Assembly (NCBI GenBank): GCA_963737145.1
Contig: CAVTRO010000007.1
Location: 434,001-498,000, forward strand
Direction of reading: 5' to 3'
Source of the DNA: AP-15 sp963737145
GTDB lineage: Bacteria; Pseudomonadota; Alphaproteobacteria; ATCC43930; CGMCC-115725
DNA: 64,000 nucleotides
Made by a program: the position numbers and the translations under genes
Shown: positions 58,301 through 64,000 of the stretch, one piece after another
Layout of the letters: each line of letters starts with the position of its first letter
Numbering within the stretch: position 1 is the stretch's first letter
Notes under the pieces: generated by a model
What the model was told of the DNA's origin: nothing
The model's database searches: none
The model's input: the letters and a program-made list of their open reading frames with translations, nothing else

Positions 58301-58451
58301 AACGCGGGTAACCTTGGCGAGGTAGATGTTACCCTTTACCTGCTTCTTAGTAGACGATTCGAAATCGAACTCTTCGAGTTCGATTGCCGTTGAGGACCAC
58401 CACCCGGGTTTCTTCCGGGTGAGTGGCATCGATGAGCATACGTTTTGCCAT
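55355..58451 (-). CDS. rne: Ribonuclease E, one apparent frameshift near the N-terminus
   Basis: About 1031 residues after one correction. Main mRNA-decay and rRNA/tRNA-processing endonuclease. Starts MAKRMLIDATHPEETRVVVL, breaks near 58379-58385 (extra base) and resumes EEFDFESSTKKQVKGNIYLA. The S1 domain is interrupted by about 260 acidic, Pro/Ala-rich residues, a normal alphaproteobacterial feature. The catalytic DNase I-like domain has the magnesium Asp residues in LVAIDVNSGRST and LIVIDFIDMEEHRNQ. The zinc-link is STQPCPHCGGTGF. The C-terminal third is a disordered, Arg-rich and acidic degradosome scaffold ending RRGWWQRLIQS. Divergent from mrcA. Confidence 0.93.
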
Positions 58452-58901
58452 TCTGGCATAACTCCGGGGCGCGCTGCCGCGGCCGTGCGAAAATCGGCCG
58501 GCGGCGCGCTTCTGTCTGCAAGGAAGCCACAGGCGCCTGAAGCTATTCCATTAAGCGATGAGCAGAAATCGGCCATGGTTTATCAGGGGAGCCTTTTAGC
58601 GGCTTCGGGTTTCCTACGGGCCGCATCGCCCGGCGCTGCGCGCCGGCGCGGCGGCAGCCGAGCAGCTGCCGATCCCGCAGGCTTGCGTCGCATTGCCCCA
58701 CCGGGCGCGGCGCCCGGTCGGCGAACGGCGGTTTTTCGCGACCGTGACTCTATAGAGTAAAGCAGCTTCCCACAATCCTTTCGTCTGACCGGGCTTTCGT
58801 TCGACCGGCGACATCGCGCACGGCGGGACGCATGCGTTAAAACATGCTTGGAATGGTATCGCCAATAGCGCATATGAAGCCCCGGCCGCGAGGGCTCGTG
58901 G
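58452..58901. other. Divergent rne-mrcA intergenic region
   Basis: 450 bp with no gene I can support. In many Alphaproteobacteria an amidase gene (amiC) sits between rne and mrcA; it is absent here. The region must hold the rne leader, which in this family is long and used for autoregulation. Candidate boxes are weak: a TTGGAA/CATATG pair (17 bp apart, near 58850-58880) toward mrcA and TATAGA near 58749 on the rne side. Confidence 0.6.
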
Positions 58902-61475
58902 ATGACAGTCGTCCGGCAGGCCGCCTGCATGGAGATGGTCCCAGACCACAGAAATATGGTTAAGATCTTTCGGTTTCTTTTTGTCTGCGCAGTCTTGCTG
59001 GCCATCGCAGGCTGTGGATTTGTCGGGATCACGCTGTGGTATTTTGGTCGTGACTTGCCGGATTACCAGCAGCTTGCACATTATCAGCCGCCGATCATGA
59101 CCCGAGTACAGGCGGGCGACGGGCGGCTTCTCGCCGAATACGCGACCGAGCGGCGGATTTTTGTGCCGATACAGGCCATCCCGAAGCCGGTCATCAACGC
59201 GTTCTTGTCTGCCGAGGACAAAAATTTCTACAACCATCACGGGGTCGATCCAGCCTCGATTCTGCGTGCGGCGATGACCGATGTGAGCCGGTTTCGCGCC
59301 AATCGGCGGCCGGTCGGCGCCTCGACGATCACCCAGCAAGTCGCCAAGAACATGCTGCTGTCGAACGAGGTTTCGATCGAACGCAAGATCAAGGAGATCC
59401 TGCTCGCGACCCGCATCGAGGCCGCGTTGCCGAAGGAGCGCATCCTTGAGCTGTACCTGAACGAAATCTACCTCGGCTCCGGTGCGTACGGGGTTGCCGC
59501 TGCAGCGCTGACCTATTTCGACAAATCGCTCGACGACCTGACCCTCGGGGAGGTCGCTTTCCTCGCCGGGCTGCCGAAAGCGCCGAACCGATACAACCCG
59601 GCGCGCTTCCCGCAGACGGCGAAAGCCCGCCGCGATTGGGTGCTGGACCGAATGGTCGAGGACGGCGCCGCCACGCAGGCCGAGGCGGCGCAGGCCGAAG
59701 CTCAGCCGCTCGAGCTTCGCCACCGGCAAGAGGCGGAAGAGGTCAGAGCCCCATATTTCGCCGAGGAGGTCAGGCGCGACCTGCTGGCCCGCTATGGCGA
59801 AAAGGTTTTGTACGGGGATGGGCTATCGGTGCGCACCAGCCTCGATGAGCGGCTGCAGGCGGCTTCGGACAAGGCGTTGCGCACCGGGTTGATCGCCTAC
59901 GAGCACAGCCATGGCGGATGGCGCGGCGCGATCGCCCGCATCGACCCCAAAGGGGACTGGGCGGCGCATCTCGCCGCCGTGCCGGTGCCCGGCGTCGCGA
60001 CCGATGTCGGATGGCGCCTCGCGATGGTGGTGCGCAGCGAGCCGGACGGCGCGGCGATCGGCTTTGCCAACGGCGCCAGTGGGCGCATCCCATTCTCCGA
60101 AATCCGCTGGGCGCGACCGCGCTACGAGAACGGCAGCTTCGGCCCGCGCCCGCGCGGCGCGGCGGACGTCGTCAAGCCGGGCGATGTCGTGATGGTAGAG
60201 CCACTAAGCGCGTCGTCAAAGCCCGAGGCGAGCGGCAGCAAGCCGGCTGATCTCTACACCCTGTGCCAGGTGCCGGAAGTCTCGGGCGCCCTTGTCGCGA
60301 TGGACCCGCACACCGGGCGCGTCCTCGCGGTCAGCGGCGGGTTCAGCTTCGCGACCAGCCAATTCGACCGTGCCACACAGGCAAAACGGCAAACCGGGTC
60401 GACGATCAAACCGTTCATCTTTTTGACCGCGCTCGATCACGGATTTACCCCGTCGACGCTGATCGACGATTCGCCGATATCGCTCCCGCAAGGCCCGGGA
60501 CTGCCGATGTGGACACCGCGGAATTATACGAAGGAAGGCCAGGAGGCGAGGTATCGCGGGCCAACGCCGCTGCGCATCGCGATCGAAAAGTCGATCGATA
60601 CGATGACGGTCAGGGCGGCCACGATCGTCGGGATCGAGTCCGTCGCCGACACCGTCGAGAGCTTCGGCATCATGGATCATATGCCGCGCGAGTATTCGAT
60701 GGTGCTCGGCGCCGGCGAGACGACCCCTCTGCGGATGACGGCAGCCTATGCGATGCTGGTCAACGGCGGCAAGCGCATCACGCCGACCTTTATCGACCGC
60801 GTGCAGGACCGCAACGGCGCAACCATTTTCCGCGCCGACGAGCGGCCGTGCGACGGTTGCGACAACGTCGAGTGGCAGCGGCAGCCGGTGCCGGTCATCC
60901 CGGATACCCGCGAGCAGGTCGCCGATCCCGGTTCAGCCTATCAGATCGTCACGATGCTGGAGGGCGTGGTCGAGCGCGGCACCGCCACCCTGGTCAAGGC
61001 CGTCGGCAAACCGATCGCCGGCAAGACCGGCACGACGAACGACTGGCGCGACGCCTGGTTCGTCGGGTTCACACCCGACCTGGTGGCGGGCGTCTATGTC
61101 GGCTTTGACGATCCGGACAGCCTCGGCAACGATGAAACCGGCGGACATGTCGCAGCCCCGATATTCCGCGACTTCATGACCGCCGCTTTGAAGGATGCGC
61201 CGGCGACCGAGTTCCGCGTGCCTCCCGGGATGCGGATTTATCGGGTCAGTGCGGCGACGGGGTTGCCGGTCGGCGGCGGCGAAGCGGCCATCTACGAGGC
61301 TTACAAACCCGGGACCGAGCCCGGCCAGAATCGCCATCTCGGCGTGCAGCGCGAACCCGGCGAGGATGAGACGCCGCTCGCCTCGACCGGCGCGGCCGAG
61401 GACGGCGGCGAAACAATGCCGGCGCCGGCTCAGATGCGCGGGGCTCCGGCAAGCGGCACCGGCGGCCTATATTAA
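58902..61475 (+). CDS. mrcA: Penicillin-binding protein 1A (bifunctional transglycosylase/transpeptidase)
   Basis: 857 residues from ATG 58902 (GAGGG upstream); MVKIFRFLF at 58956 may be the true start. One N-terminal membrane helix, then the GT51 domain with FLSAEDKNFYNHHGVD, GASTITQQVAKNMLLS and RIEAALPKERILELYLNEIYLGSGAYG. An OB-like insert (about 310-430) follows, then the transpeptidase domain with nucleophile Ser in KRQTGSTIKPFIF, second motif EKSIDTM where Asp stands in place of the usual Asn (SxN), and KTG in IAGKTGTTND. It polymerises and cross-links peptidoglycan. Length and layout are normal for PBP1A. prfB follows 32 bp later. Confidence 0.96.
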   Translation: MTVVRQAACMEMVPDHRNMVKIFRFLFVCAVLLAIAGCGFVGITLWYFGRDLPDYQQLAHYQPPIMTRVQAGDGRLLAEYATERRIFVPIQAIPKPVINAFLSAEDKNFYNHHGVDPASILRAAMTDVSRFRANRRPVGASTITQQVAKNMLLSNEVSIERKIKEILLATRIEAALPKERILELYLNEIYLGSGAYGVAAAALTYFDKSLDDLTLGEVAFLAGLPKAPNRYNPARFPQTAKARRDWVLDRMVEDGAATQAEAAQAEAQPLELRHRQEAEEVRAPYFAEEVRRDLLARYGEKVLYGDGLSVRTSLDERLQAASDKALRTGLIAYEHSHGGWRGAIARIDPKGDWAAHLAAVPVPGVATDVGWRLAMVVRSEPDGAAIGFANGASGRIPFSEIRWARPRYENGSFGPRPRGAADVVKPGDVVMVEPLSASSKPEASGSKPADLYTLCQVPEVSGALVAMDPHTGRVLAVSGGFSFATSQFDRATQAKRQTGSTIKPFIFLTALDHGFTPSTLIDDSPISLPQGPGLPMWTPRNYTKEGQEARYRGPTPLRIAIEKSIDTMTVRAATIVGIESVADTVESFGIMDHMPREYSMVLGAGETTPLRMTAAYAMLVNGGKRITPTFIDRVQDRNGATIFRADERPCDGCDNVEWQRQPVPVIPDTREQVADPGSAYQIVTMLEGVVERGTATLVKAVGKPIAGKTGTTNDWRDAWFVGFTPDLVAGVYVGFDDPDSLGNDETGGHVAAPIFRDFMTAALKDAPATEFRVPPGMRIYRVSAATGLPVGGGEAAIYEAYKPGTEPGQNRHLGVQREPGEDETPLASTGAAEDGGETMPAPAQMRGAPASGTGGLY

Positions 61476-61507
61476 GCAGGTAGACGTCGAATAGCTTGGA
61501 GTAAGCC

Positions 61508-62633
61508 ATGCGCGCCGAAATTCAGGCGGCCGCCGACGACATCAACAAGTCGTTGGCGCTGCTGAGGAGGCATCTTTGACTGGGAAACGGCAAACCGCCG
61601 TCTCGCCGAGCTGAACGCCCAGGCCGAGGACCCGCGGCTGTGGGATGATCCCGCTGCGGCGCAAAAGCTGCTGCGCGAGCGCACCAAGCTCGACCAGGCG
61701 ATCGGCAGTTACCGCCGGATCGAGCGGGAGGTCGCCGACACCCTCGAGCTGATCGAAATGGGTGAGGCCGAGGGCGAAGCGACCGTCGTCGCCGATGCCG
61801 AAGCCGCGCTCGAAAAGCTGCGCGCCGAAGCGGCGCGGCGCGAGCTTGAGAGCCTCCTTTCCGGCGAGGCCGACGCCAATGACTGCTACCTCGAAGTGCA
61901 TGCCGGGGCCGGCGGCACCGAGGCGCAGGATTGGGCCGAGATGCTGCTGCGGATGTATGTCCGATGGGCCGAGGCGCACGGCTACAAGACCGAATGGCTG
62001 GAAGAGAGCGGCGGCGAGGAGGCCGGGCTCAAATCGGCGACGGTCCGGATCAGCGGCCCCGACGCCTATGGCTGGCTGAAAACGGAAAGCGGCGTGCATC
62101 GCCTGGTGCGGATCTCGCCGTTCGATTCGAACGCGCGGCGGCACACGAGCTTTGCGTCGGTCTGGGTCTACCCGGTGGTCGACGACAAGATCGAGGTCGA
62201 GATCAACGACAAGGATCTGCGCATCGACACCTATCGCTCGTCGGGCGCCGGCGGGCAGCACGTCAACAAGACGGACAGCGCCGTTCGCATCACCCACATG
62301 CCGAGCGGCATCGTCGTGCAGTGTCAGAGCGAGCGCTCGCAGCACCAGAACCGCGCCCATGCTTTTTCGATGCTGCGCGCCCGGCTCTATGAGGCCGAAT
62401 TGCAGCGGCGCGAGGCGGCGGCGGACGCGATGAACGCCACCAAGACCGACATCGGCTGGGGCCACCAGATCCGCTCCTACGTGCTGCAGCCGTATCAGAT
62501 GGTCAAGGATCTGCGCACCGGCGTCGAAACCTCGAACACCGGCGCGGTCCTCGACGGCGACCTCGACCGCTTCCTCGCCGCCGCCCTCGCCTCCCGCATC
62601 GAAGGCGCCGACGCGATCACCGCAGGTGCGTGA
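61508..62633 (+). CDS. prfB: Peptide chain release factor 2 (with programmed +1 frameshift)
   Basis: 374 residues as join(61508..61576, 61578..62633). The first 23 codons end CTT-TGA at 61574-61579. Slippage by one base continues as GAC-TGG-GAA, giving RRHL-DWETANRRLAELNAQA. Domain markers of RF2 follow: the stop-reading tripeptide SPF in VRISPFDSNARRHTSF, and GGQ in SSGAGGQHVNKTDSAV, which triggers peptide release. It reads UGA and UAA. RF2 shortage lets the ribosome pause at its own UGA and frameshift, so the level is self-limiting. This is the family's genuine frameshift, unlike the other breaks in this window. Confidence 0.96.
61565..61580 (+). promoter_or_regulatory. RF2 programmed frameshift site
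   Basis: AGGAGGCATCTTTGAC: an internal Shine-Dalgarno (AGGAGG) three bases before the slippery CTT, then the in-frame TGA and a following C, the poorest termination context. Identical in layout to the classical E. coli prfB site. Confidence 0.93.
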
Positions 62634-62641
62634 CCTCGGGA

Positions 62642-63135
62642 TCAGCCTTTGAGATCTTGGAGGAATTCAGAGGCTGGCTCTACGCCAGTCACCAGCAGGT
62701 GGTCGCGTGCCCTTGTGCAGGCGACGTAGAGCAGATGCCTTTCGGTATTGTAGACCTCCTCTAAATCGGCCTCGTCGGCAACGTTCTCGATGCGCTCCTG
62801 CAGCGGGGTTACCTCGTTGTCGCAAGCCATCGCCGCGACGGCGCGGAATTCCAGACCTTTGGCCAGATGCATGGTGCCGATGGAGATGCGGCCTTGCGAC
62901 GTTTCGATCTTGTCGCTCAGCTCGACCGCGGTCGAGCCGGCGATCCTGACCGCGCCCCTGGCTCGCCGCAGCTGACAGTTGGCGCGGACGAAAACTCCGA
63001 TTTCGTGTGGTGGCAGGCCTTCGGCGATCCGCTCGCTGAGCCATCTACCGACCGATGTTGCCTCCTGATCGGGGTCGGTGCAGGTCTGGTTTTCGATCGC
63101 GTGAGCGCTTCTTGCCTGTTCGTCCGTCAGGGATT
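62642..63135 (-). pseudogene. 3' remnant of a UvrD/Rep-type helicase gene
   Basis: An uninterrupted frame of about 165 codons encodes only the C-terminal end of a superfamily 1 helicase: LPPHEIGVFVRA, then TMHLAKGLEFRAVAAMACDN (motif V), and EVYNTERHLLYVACTRARDH (motif VI), ending VEPASEFLQDLKG. The Walker A and B motifs and most of the protein are missing. The frame runs straight into the 3' end of the LLM oxidoreductase gene and has no good start codon (first ATG at 62872). So it is a truncated leftover, possibly from the rearrangement that placed the LLM gene here, or an assembly join. Confidence 0.75.
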
Positions 63136-64000
63136 TCAGATGTCCCGGATGTGCGGCAGCACTTTCTTGCCGAACAATTCGAGCGCTTCCATCAGTGCGT
63201 CGGGATCTTCAGAGCCCGGCGTTTGGAACGACAGGTCGACGACGCCGCACCCGATCTGTTCGCGGCACTGCTTCAATTGCGCGACTATCTCGTGCGGCCC
63301 GCCGCAGAAATTGATCGGCAGCGCGCGGTTGACATTGGCCGGCCGCCGCCCCTCGCCGGCGACATTGCGCTGATCGAGTTCCAACAGGCTGGTGGCGACC
63401 CCGGCCTTCAGCGGGAACACCGCCTGCCGCGGATACTGCGCCAACGCCTGTTGCGCCTTCTCGTCGGTTTCGGCGATCAGGATGTTCGCGCGGTAGATGA
63501 TCTGCTGCGGCTCCGGCTGCCAACTCCAGCGTGCGCATTGGTCCTTGTAGTAGGCGGTCACGTTGCCCATTGCGTCGAACGGGCCGAACGACACACCGAG
63601 GCCGACATGGTTGCGCGCCGCGAAATCGCTGGCCTCGCTGCTGGTGCCGAGGGCATAGGTCGGCGGCAGCGGCCGCTGCAGCGGTTTCGGCCAAACCGAC
63701 ACGGTGCGGTAATGGAAATGCCGTCCCTGCCAGCCGAAGGGTTCAGGCTCCTTCCAGGCACGCAGGATCAGCTCCATGCCCTCGTCGGTGCGCTCGCGCA
63801 ATTCCTCGGGGTTGAGGTCGTAGGTCAGCATCTCGTTGGTGGTGCCGCGCAGCATACCGACGACGAGGCGACCCTCTGCCATCGTGTCGAGCATCGCCAT
63901 TTCCTCGGCGAGCAGCACCGGGTTGCTCTGCGGCACGATCGGGCCCAATAGCGCGATCTTGATGTTGTGCACGTGCGAGGCGATGTAGGCCGCGGCGATC
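63136..64000 (-). CDS. LLM class flavin-dependent oxidoreductase (5' end beyond right edge)
   Basis: 288 residues visible; the frame is open to the window edge (IAAAYIASHVHNIKIALLGP), so the N-terminus is outside. Luciferase-like barrel features: EEMAMLDTMAEGRLVVGMLR, YDLNPEELRERTDEGMELIL, RPLPPTYALGTSSEASDF. Its stop lies at the boundary with the helicase remnant. Related in family, not closely in sequence, to the LLM gene at 25.5-26.7 kb. Substrate unknown. Confidence 0.88.
   Translation of the reverse strand, partial: IAAAYIASHVHNIKIALLGPIVPQSNPVLLAEEMAMLDTMAEGRLVVGMLRGTTNEMLTYDLNPEELRERTDEGMELILRAWKEPEPFGWQGRHFHYRTVSVWPKPLQRPLPPTYALGTSSEASDFAARNHVGLGVSFGPFDAMGNVTAYYKDQCARWSWQPEPQQIIYRANILIAETDEKAQQALAQYPRQAVFPLKAGVATSLLELDQRNVAGEGRRPANVNRALPINFCGGPHEIVAQLKQCREQIGCGVVDLSFQTPGSEDPDALMEALELFGKKVLPHIRDI

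Noticed and set aside
61508..61579. Reading the early TGA in prfB as another damaging indel
   Set aside because: The AGGAGG spacer and CTT-TGA-C context are the known RF2 programmed frameshift signal.

Overview
The window reads as a 64 kb piece of an alphaproteobacterial chromosome. It is GC-rich, densely packed and almost entirely ordinary core and metabolic genes. Support for the class comes from a trxB-lsrB pair with an Lrp-type regulator nearby, ubiK-ybjN-proC, carA-carB-greA, yqeY-dnaG-rpoD followed by a CAT-anticodon tRNA, an RNase E with a long acidic insert in its S1 domain next to mrcA and prfB, a phasin, and a DUF1022/ELM1 protein. The order (Rhodospirillales- or Hyphomicrobiales-like) cannot be fixed by eye. 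No prophage, integron, CRISPR array or conjugative module is visible; the mobile fraction is a few short palindromic repeats.

Layout. 1-4.6 kb: glmU-glmS (amino-sugar nucleotide synthesis), a lone GH108 muramidase, gph, two Val(CAC)-type tRNA genes (the second atypical) and an SDR oxidoreductase. 4.7-14.8 kb: nadE, a DedA protein, a hydratase / SPFH protein / GST run, a Nudix-cytochrome c-GMC dehydrogenase run, and a class III nucleotide cyclase fused through one membrane helix to ankyrin repeats. 14.9-18.7 kb: a tight amidase-DUF364-tryptophan 2,3-dioxygenase operon and a histidine phosphatase. 18.8-28.9 kb: an unassigned hydrolase, a divergent LysR/pirin pair, a phasin with a palindromic operator candidate, ubiK / ybjN-proC-tetR, an LLM flavin enzyme, an HMA2-like protein and a DUF445 membrane protein. 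28.9-34.7 kb: an AbcR-like small RNA candidate, lsrB, trxB, a 636-residue protein of unknown function, an ELM1 family protein and an Lrp regulator with a readable promoter/operator.

34.7-44.5 kb is housekeeping: greA, carB, carA, yqeY, dnaG, rpoD and a tRNA. 44.5-50.1 kb is an RND efflux operon (tetR-MFP-RND) with a TetR operator candidate. 50.5-53.4 kb holds small accessory genes (AhpD-like protein, methyltransferase, maiA, a DsbA-type protein). 53.7-64 kb holds an M48/TPR protease, rne, mrcA, prfB (with its programmed frameshift), the 3' remnant of a UvrD-type helicase and an LLM oxidoreductase running off the right edge.

A striking property of the sequence itself is at least ten single-base indels that break otherwise intact conserved genes (SPFH, carA, carB, dnaG, rne, a methyltransferase). 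Because several of these genes are normally essential and the frames resume cleanly, sequencing or assembly error is the leading explanation. Such genes are given here as full-length CDS with the break points noted. No clearly novel multi-gene system was found. The best leads are the sRNA beside lsrB, the 636-residue protein paired with ELM1, the cyclase-ankyrin fusion and the TDO operon.
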